Below are positions 1 to 8,669 of a stretch of 20,515 nt of DNA, piece by piece. Made by a program: the position numbers and the translations under genes. Within the stretch, counting starts at the first letter, position 1. Every line of letters starts with the position of its first letter. The DNA comes from a virus. The stretch covers positions 1 to 20,515 of the IMG/VR virus record IMGVR_UViG_3300044732_002489; one strand, given 5' to 3'. The notes beneath the pieces were generated by a model. The model was not told the origin of the DNA. It searched no databases and saw nothing but the letters and a program-made list of their open reading frames with translations.

Positions 1-640
1 CAAACTCATCCAGGAATAATAAGTGAATGGTAAAACCGATACCTCCAGTCTTGGTTGTGTTTTGACCAATGATTCGACATTTATTATCGAACATCATAGT
101 CATAACGTCTTTCTTAATTACGCCTGGCTTAAGAAAGAATGGAAGACCTTCAACAATTGCTTTGATTTTATCCATAATTTCCTTTGTAGTAGCTCCTTTG
201 TTGGACATAAGGAGTACATTTTTATCAAAGTGAAATAGTAGATACCAAGTTAAAAAGATAGATGAAGTGATAGTCTTACCAATTTGTCGAGGAGCTAAAA
301 AGATATTCCATCGATTGTCTTGGTATGATCTAAGAACCTTTTCTTGATATGGTCTTAATTTGATCTTCATGTAACCTTCATCGGTCATTACTTGACAATA
401 CTTATTGGCAAAATGCACAATATCTTTTGCACATTTTTTTAGTTCTTCAAATTCTTCGTCTGTATATTCGAAAGTGATATTTCCTTTTCGATAATCAGGA
501 TTTCCCTCGTAAAATGGATGTTCGGCTGTATTGTAACCTTCTTCCATTGCAGCCAGCAATTTGTCTACTTTTTCAGTAGTCCATATCAGACGATCATCGC
601 TTTCAGAAGGTTCTTTGTATTCTTTTACGGTAAATGACAT
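1..640 (-). CDS. 17: Terminase large subunit, T4 gp17-like (5' part, runs off left edge)
   Basis: This is the N-terminal 213 residues of the DNA-packaging motor ATPase, which with the small terminase translocates DNA into the prohead and cuts it with a C-terminal nuclease not present here. I translated it from the ATG at 640-638; it stays open to base 1, so it is partial. Visible motifs are LRPYQE at residues 95-100 (adenine/Q-motif region), Walker A APRQIGKT at 116-123 (T4 has SRQLGKT) and Walker B LLFLDE at 207-212, with the catalytic Glu directly after the Asp. The start lies one base after the TGA of the upstream epimerase gene, so it is probably translated from the same message as the sugar cassette. 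The unusual point is that the partner gene 16 is about 5.5 kb upstream rather than adjacent. Seen: motifs and open frame. Known: gp17 ATPase signature. Confidence 0.93.
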   Translation of the reverse strand, partial: MSFTVKEYKEPSESDDRLIWTTEKVDKLLAAMEEGYNTAEHPFYEGNPDYRKGNITFEYTDEEFEELKKCAKDIVHFANKYCQVMTDEGYMKIKLRPYQEKVLRSYQDNRWNIFLAPRQIGKTITSSIFLTWYLLFHFDKNVLLMSNKGATTKEIMDKIKAIVEGLPFFLKPGVIKKDVMTMMFDNKCRIIGQNTTKTGGIGFTIHLLFLDEF

Positions 641-641
641 A

Positions 642-1583
642 TCATTTTCTTTTTTGTTCCATAAACCAATCTATAGTCATTTTTAGACCTGGTTCTAATT
701 CTATTGATGGAATGTACCCAAATGATTTTGAGTTATTTATATCAGCTAAAGAATTCTGAATTTCTCCTTTTCTTGGAGATTCGTAAATAGGTTCAATATC
801 AGAATTTAGACTGTCTTTGATTATTCTATAAAGTTCGTTAACGGATGTAGTTTTTCCCATTGCTACATTAAAAATAAATGATCCATTTTCATTTACATTT
901 TTAATCAAATGTATGTTAAAATCAACAACATTTTTTACATGAGTAAAATCTCTAGATTGAGTTCCATCTCCATATATGATTGGAGACTCGCCATCAACAA
1001 TAGATTTTATGAATTTTGGAATAACCGCAGAGTATTCTGAATCCCATTTTTGATTTTCTCCAAATACGTTAAAGTATCGCAATCCATAAAAATTGATTCC
1101 ATATATCTCATTTGACTGTCTAGCTATCATCTCATCCATTCGCTTACTTAGAGCATAAGGAGAAAGAGGTTTTCCGATAACCGTTTCTTTTTTGTATTCA
1201 GCCGGATCGTCTCCATATACAGAAGATGAACTTGCATATATGATTTTTTTGATGTTGTTATTTTTTGCAGCTTCAACGATATTCATAAAGCCACATACAT
1301 TATTTAACATGTAATCTTTTGGAATTTCCATAGATTTTGGAACAGATCCCCATGCTGCTTGATGACATATAACGTCAATTCTTTCGCAAATTTCATTTAC
1401 TAACTCAAAGTCACATATATCTCCTCTCATTAAAAAAATCTTGTCCGACTTTACTAGGTTTTTAGGATCTCCATTTACCAGGTTGTCAATTATGAAGATT
1501 CTTGTAATTTCTGGATCTTCACATAATTTGTTAGCTATATTAGATCCGATGAATCCAGCACCTCCGGTTATTAGTACATTCAT
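642..1583 (-). CDS. NAD-dependent UDP-sugar 4-epimerase, WbpP/Gne type
   Basis: A 313-residue extended short-chain dehydrogenase/reductase that probably interconverts UDP-GlcNAc and UDP-GalNAc (or the uronic acid forms) to feed the adjacent glycosyltransferases. The Rossmann nucleotide-binding motif GGAGFIG is at residues 7-13, the Ser cluster SSSS at 118-121, and the catalytic YxxxK pair is Y143/K147 (YALSK). The segments SAVIPKF near 185 and GDGTQSRDF at 205-213 match the substrate-binding region of WbpP-like 4-epimerases rather than RmlB-type dehydratases. Length is normal for the family. Its start overlaps the end of the upstream small glycosyltransferase gene by four bases (ATGA type), and it ends one base before gp17. 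The exact sugar is inferred; a 4-epimerase acting on UDP-Glc or a related NDP-sugar remains possible. Confidence 0.88.
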   Translation of the reverse strand: MNVLITGGAGFIGSNIANKLCEDPEITRIFIIDNLVNGDPKNLVKSDKIFLMRGDICDFELVNEICERIDVICHQAAWGSVPKSMEIPKDYMLNNVCGFMNIVEAAKNNNIKKIIYASSSSVYGDDPAEYKKETVIGKPLSPYALSKRMDEMIARQSNEIYGINFYGLRYFNVFGENQKWDSEYSAVIPKFIKSIVDGESPIIYGDGTQSRDFTHVKNVVDFNIHLIKNVNENGSFIFNVAMGKTTSVNELYRIIKDSLNSDIEPIYESPRKGEIQNSLADINNSKSFGYIPSIELEPGLKMTIDWFMEQKRK

Positions 1584-2203
1584 ATTTTATTTATTTCGTT
1601 AACAATTTCGTATTCGATATTCCAATCAGTATTGCATAGAGGGTCACTTAAAAAAATTTCTCTATTTTTTGATGTATCTCTATTTATATGTTTAGTAGAG
1701 AAAGCTGGATCAACTTCTAATTTTATAGGAGCAATTTCAAATGAATAACCTAATCTTTTTGCTCTTCTAATGAAATCAATATCGGACATTCCATAATTGC
1801 CACTATAAATGGTATTCCATCCTCCTATTTTTATATAGTCTTCTTTTCTTATTAGGATGTGTGAAGGATTTGGTAGTAATTGCTTATCTCCACAAACTCT
1901 ATTAAAGTGAAAAATTGTTTTGTCCGGGATATCTATTTTAGAAATTTCTGAATAATCTGCTCGATGATCTAAATCAAATCTCAATATAACATCTCCTTTA
2001 CATTTAAGAACTCCAAGGTTAACTGCATCCGAATTGAATAACAAATCTTCTTTTATTCTGTAGACATTTGCCCAATCTATCTTTAGAGGAGAAGGACTAC
2101 AATCGTCAACTACTACTAGGTCTAAATCGCAAGATCTCAAATTAGATTCTTGCCACATTAATGCATCGTATGAATTGTAGTAACAAGTGGATAGGCTTAA
2201 CAT
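1580..2203 (-). CDS. Small GT-A (GT2-like) glycosyltransferase
   Basis: A 207-residue protein with features of a GT-A fold glycosyltransferase, expected to transfer a sugar from an NDP donor. VVVDDCSPSP at residues 30-39 is the strand-plus-Asp nucleotide-binding segment, RFDLDHR at 75-81 looks like the DxD metal site, and GGWNTIYSGNYGMSDIDFIRR at about 117-137 corresponds to the acceptor region with the catalytic-base Asp. The usual IPTYN opening is replaced by STCYYNSYDAL, so it is a divergent, compact member lacking any membrane segment. It lies four bases after the 1059-residue glycosyltransferase gene and overlaps the epimerase start by four bases, placing it in a translationally coupled sugar cassette. 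Family level is fairly clear; donor and acceptor cannot be read from the sequence. Confidence 0.72.
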   Translation of the reverse strand: MLSLSTCYYNSYDALMWQESNLRSCDLDLVVVDDCSPSPLKIDWANVYRIKEDLLFNSDAVNLGVLKCKGDVILRFDLDHRADYSEISKIDIPDKTIFHFNRVCGDKQLLPNPSHILIRKEDYIKIGGWNTIYSGNYGMSDIDFIRRAKRLGYSFEIAPIKLEVDPAFSTKHINRDTSKNREIFLSDPLCNTDWNIEYEIVNEINKI

Positions 2204-2207
2204 AAAT

Positions 2208-5200
2208 CTAGATATGATTTTGTATTGAATCTGCGTTCATGTATTCTTTTTCTTTTATGACGTTACTATATCCAGCACTATCACCGTAATGAAGACATTT
2301 TAGTTCTCCATCGGAATATCCAATCCAAAATTCAGCTTCATGTCTATCTCCAATTCTTATTCTATCGATATCCGGCAAAGACTTTATATAGCTTGATTTT
2401 GACCACCAAAAATTGCCAGAAAAATGTTTTGGATTCCTTTTGTACCTGGATTTGTATTCTGATGTTGACCACCAGAATTTGTCGGTTGATCCCGATACAC
2501 TCTCCATTGATGAAGGAGTCTCTCGTATTTTAACACCAACTGCATCATATCCGTCTTTTAATGATTCAATACAAGAAGAATAATCATCTATCAAATAATG
2601 CTCCATGTATCTTCTCCAAGCCCTTATAGGTTCTATTCTACGAGCATCTTTAATTTTACTAACTCCTTTGGTATGTAGGTAGTAACAATAAAACTCGTCT
2701 TTTGATGCCATCTCTTTAATCTGATTTAAGATTCCAAACTCATACTCATTCTGATTAGTTAGGTGGATCCTTATATCGACATTGAAATTCTTTTTATATG
2801 AATCGATAATTTTATTAAAATCCTCTAGGTCTGAATCTACTTTGTAATAGACTCTTAAGAATAAAACATTGGTATCTTTCATTAAGTTAGAATTGAACAA
2901 TCTTTCCATTTGCTCAACGACTATAGATTTCCAATCATTAATGAGAGCTACAAAATAGAACCCGTATATTCGCATACCTTTCACCGATATATCTTCTTTT
3001 TGACTACGGTAACCCAAATCAAGGTAATTTTTTATGATTCTTTTCAAAGAGGTCTTTTCTTTGATCTCTTTCATTTTTTTCAATGCTATATTCCATTCAG
3101 CTTTACCAAATGTACTATAAATCTTTTTTATGACATTATCCACCGATTCATCATTAGGATCGCAATAGTAAGGATAATCACTTCCTAGCATTTCTATGTT
3201 ATGAGCACTTCTATTAGCGATTACTGGACATCCAAGAGACGCTGCAGTTGATATCTTAGTCAATGGTTGTATCTTATCATCTTCGCCCTTTGGTTTGACG
3301 GCGTAGTGAACGTTGTAGTGTTCATAAAGACTTATCTTCTCATCAAAGTCATACCAATCTATGCTGTGTCTTTCTATATTAGAGTTTTTACCATAACACT
3401 TCTCTGGTTGACCTATATAGCATATTCTAGGAGAAGAAATTCCATCGTGTATGCTTATATTACTAAATCTTTCATCCCAATGATGGTATATGACTTTACA
3501 CTTCTCGGGACTTTTGAATATGTGTCTCAATTCCTCCATCTGTCTAACCGAGGTGAATATACCATAGTCAAATGATTTGAATGTATTGAGATTATGTTTA
3601 GATTGGTCAAAATCTACCATATCACATATGACTTCGTTAAATTCGGTCAGCGGTAAAGCTTTTTCATAATTTGACATCTTTAGGAGCACAATTTTCTTGT
3701 ACTTTATCTTATTAGATTCATTAAAAGAAACGATATTACATCCGATTTTTTCTGATATGTCCCTACCTCTCATTTTCGTAGATCCCCAATTACCTCTACC
3801 TTCATCGTATACGAAGCATAAGTTGTTATTGAATACTCGACTTTTCTTATGAGGAGTAGGTATGTAATTTCCTCTTTTGTCGGTATCTACTTTGATGAGA
3901 ATACTCTTTCGTCTATCTTCTATCTTGAAAGTTCCTATAGAAACTCCAGCTTTACTAATTGAATACGGAAAAGCAATCTGATCTCTGCTCGAGTACCTCA
4001 ATATCTCTTCCCACCATATGTTATTGAAGTTTTGTACTCGTTTAGTATTTTTTCTTAACATCAAACCACATTCATAAAGTCCCGAACCAATGCCAAATTT
4101 TCGGTATTTCTCTAGCTGATCGGAAATTCGAGATTCGCTATCTAGTTTAGATTCTATACATTGAGCTCCCTCTTCATAAATGGAATTTCTCTTATGATGT
4201 CGGAAAACCAAGATCTCCTTTTTAGACTCTACTATCTCGCCTACTATTTTGTTAGGATCTTCGGTTAACATCATATTAGCATCGATGTGTAAAGAGTAGT
4301 CATGATTAGGAAGTAATTCATGTGGATGCGTTCTTATATACTTGCATATAAGTTTTGTATTCTTTAGCTTAGTTATGTGAGGAAACTTACTTATGTTTAT
4401 TACTTCCCATCCGTCAATCTCAATATCTCTATCTAAGAAAGCTATACATTTCGTGTTATCAAATTTTTTCGTTGGACGTAAATTGTCGTAATCTCCTATA
4501 TTTTCAGTAAAGACTACGATTCTAGGTGATTTGTTGAAAACCACACTAAAATCTTCTGATATCGTTGATTGTGAATTTCTAAAAAAACGTCTACTTTTTG
4601 ACATTCTTCCGTGATCTTCTTTGTATCTTCTAACATAGGCAAATCTATCTGAACTAGGAACCGAAATAGTTAGATTTTTACGATCTACATAATAGCAATT
4701 AGAAAGAATTTTACCTGTTTTCATAGAAGCCTCGGATCCAAAACATAAAGTAAACCTATTAAAGTATTCACTATCTCCTCCATATCTGGTATCATCATAA
4801 TATCCTAATATGTCAAAAACTTCTCTTTTGTATAGAGTCGTATTTTCGCAAAATGAATATGTGCTAACTACCTTTTTTGTATTAAAATCAACTCGGTTGT
4901 ATCCACAAGAAACACCTTTTGTATTGACATCTAAATCAAAAAATCCTAATTGAAATTCTAATTTATCTGGTAGCATTAAATCATCGGAATCATGAATACA
5001 AAAATAATCAAATCCTAGGTCAGATCCGAAATAAAGACCTATGTTAATTGATCGATAAGTTCCTAAATTTTTATTGTTTTTTAGTACTTTTACACGAGTA
5101 TCTTTTATAGAATTAAGAATTTCATATGTTCTATCTGTGCTGCAATCATCGACAACAACTACCAAGAGATCTTGATATGTTTGATTTAGAACTGAATTTA

Positions 5201-5387
5201 CTGAATCTAATATAGTCTTTTCTGAATTATAAGTCGGAATAATAACCAACACTTTACCTATGTTTATTGAATAACTAGTAATCTCTTCTTTAATCTCTTC
5301 TTTAATATCAATCTTCGGTCTTTTGAAATTAATGCCATGATTTTGTTTCTTACTCCAACCATGAACCTTTTTTAATTTACTACTCAT
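2208..5387 (-). CDS. Multidomain glycosyltransferase (GT2 + DUF616-like + GT-B-like + C-terminal GT-like)
   Basis: A 1059-residue cytoplasmic protein that appears to hold four transferase-like modules. Residues about 44-240 are a GT2 domain: IIPTYNSEKT (49-58), VVDDCS (78-83), DSDD (133-136) and GGDSEYFNR (203-211). Residues about 288-495 resemble DUF616/TOD1-type transferases, starting RIVVFTENIGDYDNLRP, with HIDANM (367-372) and RHHKR (396-400). Residues about 520-795 look GT-B/GT4-like, with KISTAASLGCPVIANRS near 711-727, the usual nucleotide-sugar-binding half. Residues about 804-1045 form a further domain with YLHTKGVS (903-910) and HFSGNFWWSKSSYI (988-1001), as in some polysaccharide-cluster transferases. 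No transmembrane segment is evident. The start overlaps the deacetylase stop (ATGA). Probably builds or extends a short glycan on a virion or host-surface target. The first domain is confident, the other three less so. Confidence 0.8.
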   Translation of the reverse strand: MSSKLKKVHGWSKKQNHGINFKRPKIDIKEEIKEEITSYSINIGKVLVIIPTYNSEKTILDSVNSVLNQTYQDLLVVVVDDCSTDRTYEILNSIKDTRVKVLKNNKNLGTYRSINIGLYFGSDLGFDYFCIHDSDDLMLPDKLEFQLGFFDLDVNTKGVSCGYNRVDFNTKKVVSTYSFCENTTLYKREVFDILGYYDDTRYGGDSEYFNRFTLCFGSEASMKTGKILSNCYYVDRKNLTISVPSSDRFAYVRRYKEDHGRMSKSRRFFRNSQSTISEDFSVVFNKSPRIVVFTENIGDYDNLRPTKKFDNTKCIAFLDRDIEIDGWEVINISKFPHITKLKNTKLICKYIRTHPHELLPNHDYSLHIDANMMLTEDPNKIVGEIVESKKEILVFRHHKRNSIYEEGAQCIESKLDSESRISDQLEKYRKFGIGSGLYECGLMLRKNTKRVQNFNNIWWEEILRYSSRDQIAFPYSISKAGVSIGTFKIEDRRKSILIKVDTDKRGNYIPTPHKKSRVFNNNLCFVYDEGRGNWGSTKMRGRDISEKIGCNIVSFNESNKIKYKKIVLLKMSNYEKALPLTEFNEVICDMVDFDQSKHNLNTFKSFDYGIFTSVRQMEELRHIFKSPEKCKVIYHHWDERFSNISIHDGISSPRICYIGQPEKCYGKNSNIERHSIDWYDFDEKISLYEHYNVHYAVKPKGEDDKIQPLTKISTAASLGCPVIANRSAHNIEMLGSDYPYYCDPNDESVDNVIKKIYSTFGKAEWNIALKKMKEIKEKTSLKRIIKNYLDLGYRSQKEDISVKGMRIYGFYFVALINDWKSIVVEQMERLFNSNLMKDTNVLFLRVYYKVDSDLEDFNKIIDSYKKNFNVDIRIHLTNQNEYEFGILNQIKEMASKDEFYCYYLHTKGVSKIKDARRIEPIRAWRRYMEHYLIDDYSSCIESLKDGYDAVGVKIRETPSSMESVSGSTDKFWWSTSEYKSRYKRNPKHFSGNFWWSKSSYIKSLPDIDRIRIGDRHEAEFWIGYSDGELKCLHYGDSAGYSNVIKEKEYMNADSIQNHI

Positions 5388-6109
5388 AATCTAGTAAAGT
5401 TCAGTTTTAATTTTTTTGCTCTATTTATTATTTGCTTAATTGCATCAAGAGTTTCGAATCCGAGTCCGTTAGTATGTAAAAGATATACATCTCCTCCTTT
5501 CATGAATTTAAGTATGTTTGCAATCGCTCTATCTCTTGATTCTTCTTTAGGTCCTAACTTACCTTTAAATCGATCAAGAACTTTTCCAGTCCATGCTAAA
5601 AACTCAATTCCTTTTGAATTGAGGTATTTAATTGAGTAATCAGTAAAAGCTCCATGAGGAAATCGATAATACTCTACCTTTATGTCAAATGTAGATTCTA
5701 AGTAAGTTATGGTATCATCTATTTCTTTTCTTTGATCTTCTTCTGAAAGATTCAATATATTGACATGATGATTTCCATGAGCTTGTATAGAAAAAAGTGG
5801 ATTTTTAAAGACAGTAAGATCTTTGTCTTTATTTTCTTTACACCACTCAACGTTAAGCATAAAGGTTGCAGGTATTCTATTTTCTATCAACCAATTAATG
5901 ATCTCTAGGTCTAAATCATGAGATGGACACATATCAAATGTCAAATGGAGATGAGTATCTCCAACTGACTTAATTGCTCTAGGATCTAGTTCTTTTTCTA
6001 AATGCCTAAGCGGATTTTTCATGATAAAATCATGATATTTACTAAAGGTCCCTCTCTTGATGTCTTGTATCATTTTCTTGTTGGTAATCGCAGTCCTCAT
6101 CAAATCCAT
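5384..6109 (-). CDS. NodB-type polysaccharide deacetylase
   Basis: A 241-residue carbohydrate esterase family 4 (NodB homology) protein, expected to remove N- or O-acetyl groups from a sugar polymer or glycan. Motif 1 is LTFDMC with D59, motif 2 HGNHH is at 111-115 (two metal His separated as in HxxxH), motif 3 RFPHG is at 149-153, and a motif-5-like VYLLH lies near 208-212. The second Asp of the classic TFDD, normally a metal ligand, is Met here, so metal binding or activity may differ; some deacetylase subfamilies do carry TFDxC variants. There is no signal peptide, so it would act in the cytoplasm or with a virion part. It sits 50 bases downstream of the gp16-like gene and overlaps the large glycosyltransferase start by four bases, so it opens the sugar cassette. 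Met4 is an alternative start. Confidence 0.82.
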   Translation of the reverse strand: MDLMRTAITNKKMIQDIKRGTFSKYHDFIMKNPLRHLEKELDPRAIKSVGDTHLHLTFDMCPSHDLDLEIINWLIENRIPATFMLNVEWCKENKDKDLTVFKNPLFSIQAHGNHHVNILNLSEEDQRKEIDDTITYLESTFDIKVEYYRFPHGAFTDYSIKYLNSKGIEFLAWTGKVLDRFKGKLGPKEESRDRAIANILKFMKGGDVYLLHTNGLGFETLDAIKQIINRAKKLKLNFTRL

Positions 6110-6159
6110 ATTCGTCTTTGTTATCGTTCCATTGAGGAACTGAAGGAGGTTTGTCTTTT

Positions 6160-6786
6160 TTAGATGTTTGTTTGTTCGTCGGAGTCGAAATCGGTTGGGT
6201 CTGATTTTGTTTCTTCATTACCTAATTCTTCTTGTATTTCTTTCATTAAGTTTCTTGTTCCGCGATTAACGTTACCAATAGCTTTAGGTTTAATTTCTAT
6301 TGCTTGAGAATCTGAATAAATGTCAATATCTCTTTTGAGCTTTTTCATGTTCTCTTCGGCAGCCATCATATGAAGTGTTTGATGCTTCATAATATCCAAC
6401 ATAGTCTTTTGTAGGCCTCCAAGAACCTCAAACATACGAGGAGATACTTCACCGGCATCAATACTTCGCATTAAAGTGGTTATTGCATGTTCAGCAGTCT
6501 GCATCTGAAATATCAGGTTAGACATCGTCATTACATCAATTTTTGCCTTTAATTGAATGTACTCATTCTTTTGTATAAGTTCTTCTGATAGATAGAACTT
6601 TAAAAGAGAGTTCATTAATTTTCTAGCGCTGTTTGTAGAGGTATCTTTAACCACCGCGTAGTTCATAGGTTCATGTTCGCTAAAAGTCGGTAGACCTCCA
6701 CCAGTAGTTGCCGGTAGGTCATCTTTTAATAAATCATCTATTGATCTACGGATTGGGCTTTCCTCGTTATTCTTTTCGTTCTCCAT
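6160..6786 (-). CDS. 16: Terminase small subunit, T4 gp16-like
   Basis: A 208-residue protein proposed as the small terminase, which recognises genome concatemers and regulates the gp17 motor. It has a disordered N-terminus (DDLPATTGGGLPTF), then a long helical core from about residue 50 to 150. The segment SPRMFEVLGGLQKTMLDIMKHQ mirrors T4 gp16 [22 protein letters not shown], and MKEIQEELG near 180 corresponds to the C-terminal LMDEIGDAYE helix of T4 gp16, in the same order and similar spacing. Length is close to, slightly above, the family norm. It follows the 618-residue structural gene by 17 bases, and the deacetylase follows it. The identification is by remembered similarity plus its place upstream of gp17 after a possible neck gene. 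A DNA-binding core protein of another kind is possible but less likely. Confidence 0.68.
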   Translation of the reverse strand: MENEKNNEESPIRRSIDDLLKDDLPATTGGGLPTFSEHEPMNYAVVKDTSTNSARKLMNSLLKFYLSEELIQKNEYIQLKAKIDVMTMSNLIFQMQTAEHAITTLMRSIDAGEVSPRMFEVLGGLQKTMLDIMKHQTLHMMAAEENMKKLKRDIDIYSDSQAIEIKPKAIGNVNRGTRNLMKEIQEELGNEETKSDPTDFDSDEQTNI

Positions 6787-6803
6787 TTCTTTTATATGAT
6801 TAT

Positions 6804-8660
6804 TTATCGTACGTATTCCTTAACCATTCTCAATGGAGGAATTGCGTTATCGATCGTCAACGCATATCTAGAATCTTTAACTATGTATTGATTAAGAAGA
6901 AGTGGTTGTTTTTCTTCTTCTATAGATTCATCCCATATCCTAACATTCGTAATTCCTATAGTTCCAGCTCTTAATTCAAATGTTCCTGAATTTTTAACTT
7001 CTTGAGTTGGTGAATCTACGTGCTTAGTGAATATAAGCTTAAGATCGGTTGTTTTATTTTGCGTTGGTTGCTTGGTATTGTACTTCATTTCCCAGATATG
7101 TATAGACACCTGAGAAAATTCGTTCATGTGATTAACTACTAATCCATACCAATTTTGAGGATTCAATTTAGGAATCTCAAATGTATGAGTATTGGAATTA
7201 ACTTTAACCGTAATCGATTGAGTAATTGCAGAATTAGCAGTAGTTCCTGGAGCATAATCTAAAATGATTCTAAATCCTTTTTGTTCGATATCTGAATATC
7301 CATCTATAAGAATATCGTAAGTGTTAGGAGATTTTGTAAATGTAGTTTTAGTTGTTTTGAACCACATAGAAAATGCGGTATTTTTTTCAATTCCTCGATT
7401 TACGCTCATTTTGTATTTAACCGCTAAATCACCCCATTTCATTACTTTATCCATATCGTAAAAGTATTTTCCGACAATTGTAAAGTAATTAGTCAAATCA
7501 CTAACTTCTATTTTTAGATTGCTATTTATATGAGATCTCACTTTATCAAATCCACCTATTGCAGTGGTTGTGTATTGTTGTGGGTTTGTTATATCAATAT
7601 ACTCTTTATCAATTTCTGGTTGTAGAATCTCATCAAAATCTTCGGTGATATCATCAACGTATTGAGCAATAGCAGGATTTTCTCTCATTACATTTGCTTT
7701 ATCTTGCCATTTATAAAGCATAACTTTGTAATAAGCTTCCGCTGCCATGAAATCTCTATATAGGTATGCTGAATGGACTTCAAACATACGATCAATTAAA
7801 GGAAAGTAAAGGTAATCTTTTTGTTCTGGTAGATCATCATATCCAAAAGCTCTTTCAAAATGTTCTTTAACTATATGAACTTCAATACCATCACCAAAGT
7901 CCATATCAAATGGCATAAATTTGATAGCATTGTCAGGAAGCGTATTATCAGGAACTAGTATTTTGATGTCTTTAACATCAGTAACTTCGAATAAAGAGTA
8001 TTCCTTAAGTACGGTATCTGCGGATTCCAGTTTTGCTTGAGTTTTGAAATATCTTACACAATGCCCGAACATTTCAGAAACTGCACACGAAAGATCTTTC
8101 CATAGCTGGATTCCTGGACCCATTACATCATAAGGTCTAAATAGACTTGATGAATCGCATTTTAGAGTAACTCCACTACTAAAATTAGTAGTAACACATG
8201 AATTTGCTTTACATGCACTTTGAACTGGAAATTGCTTTTCTATTGGAAGTTCTGGAGCAGGAACATGAGTGATTTCTAAAACAACAGTTTCTAGTCTTCT
8301 AGCTCCTGATTCAGTTCCTCTACGAACAAATCTAAATTGGATATCTATGCAATTATTCTTGGAAAGAATGTTTCTATAGACTTGTTGAAGATTTGGATTT
8401 TCAACTCCTCCAATTAAGAAATTTTCCCAAGCGGACCAAACCACATGAGGTTTACCAGTAGCTCTGTCTAATTGCGTAGTATCATATGACCATCTAATAT
8501 AAACGTCATGTCCGTTTTGTACAGTATCTAAAGGTATAAGATCAAAACTTACCGAATCAAAAGAGCCTACATATCTGAATGGCTCACTAAAAGATACAAG
8601 AAGAGTATCTCCTTCTTTGTAAGTTATGTTATTGGATGTTATATTTAATGTGTATCTCAT
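6804..8660 (-). CDS. Virion structural protein, possibly gp14-like neck protein with C-terminal LamG-like domain
   Basis: A 618-residue, beta-rich protein without signal peptide or membrane segment. Residues about 281-298 (KDYLYFPLIDRMFEVHS) resemble the GDLIYFPMDNSLFEI segment of T4 gp14, with a preceding VHIVKEHFERAF region that also lines up loosely. Residues about 415-590 look like a concanavalin/LamG-type jelly roll: TAFSMWFKTTKT (428-439), NWYGLVVNH (503-511) and GTIGITNVRIWDESI (566-580). The N-terminal 130 residues look like a separate beta domain, and Cys residues cluster at 150-168. In T4 the neck genes 13-14-15 directly precede 16, and this gene directly precedes the gp16-like gene. 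Known: such carbohydrate-binding folds occur on virion surfaces. The structural role is likely; the neck assignment is tentative. Confidence 0.5.
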   Translation of the reverse strand: MRYTLNITSNNITYKEGDTLLVSFSEPFRYVGSFDSVSFDLIPLDTVQNGHDVYIRWSYDTTQLDRATGKPHVVWSAWENFLIGGVENPNLQQVYRNILSKNNCIDIQFRFVRRGTESGARRLETVVLEITHVPAPELPIEKQFPVQSACKANSCVTTNFSSGVTLKCDSSSLFRPYDVMGPGIQLWKDLSCAVSEMFGHCVRYFKTQAKLESADTVLKEYSLFEVTDVKDIKILVPDNTLPDNAIKFMPFDMDFGDGIEVHIVKEHFERAFGYDDLPEQKDYLYFPLIDRMFEVHSAYLYRDFMAAEAYYKVMLYKWQDKANVMRENPAIAQYVDDITEDFDEILQPEIDKEYIDITNPQQYTTTAIGGFDKVRSHINSNLKIEVSDLTNYFTIVGKYFYDMDKVMKWGDLAVKYKMSVNRGIEKNTAFSMWFKTTKTTFTKSPNTYDILIDGYSDIEQKGFRIILDYAPGTTANSAITQSITVKVNSNTHTFEIPKLNPQNWYGLVVNHMNEFSQVSIHIWEMKYNTKQPTQNKTTDLKLIFTKHVDSPTQEVKNSGTFELRAGTIGITNVRIWDESIEEEKQPLLLNQYIVKDSRYALTIDNAIPPLRMVKEYVR

Positions 8661-8669
8661 CTAGTAGCC

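Noticed and set aside
23-238. Plus-strand 71-residue frame
   Set aside because: Lies opposite the gp17 frame, whose Walker motifs make the minus strand clearly coding.
2910-3575. Plus-strand 92- and 102-residue frames
   Set aside because: Both lie opposite the GT-B-like and C-terminal domains of the large glycosyltransferase and have no recognisable features.
642-6109. DNA base glucosylation system as in T4
   Set aside because: The transferases resemble polysaccharide or protein glycosyltransferases, and no hydroxymethylase is in the window; the idea cannot be supported from here.
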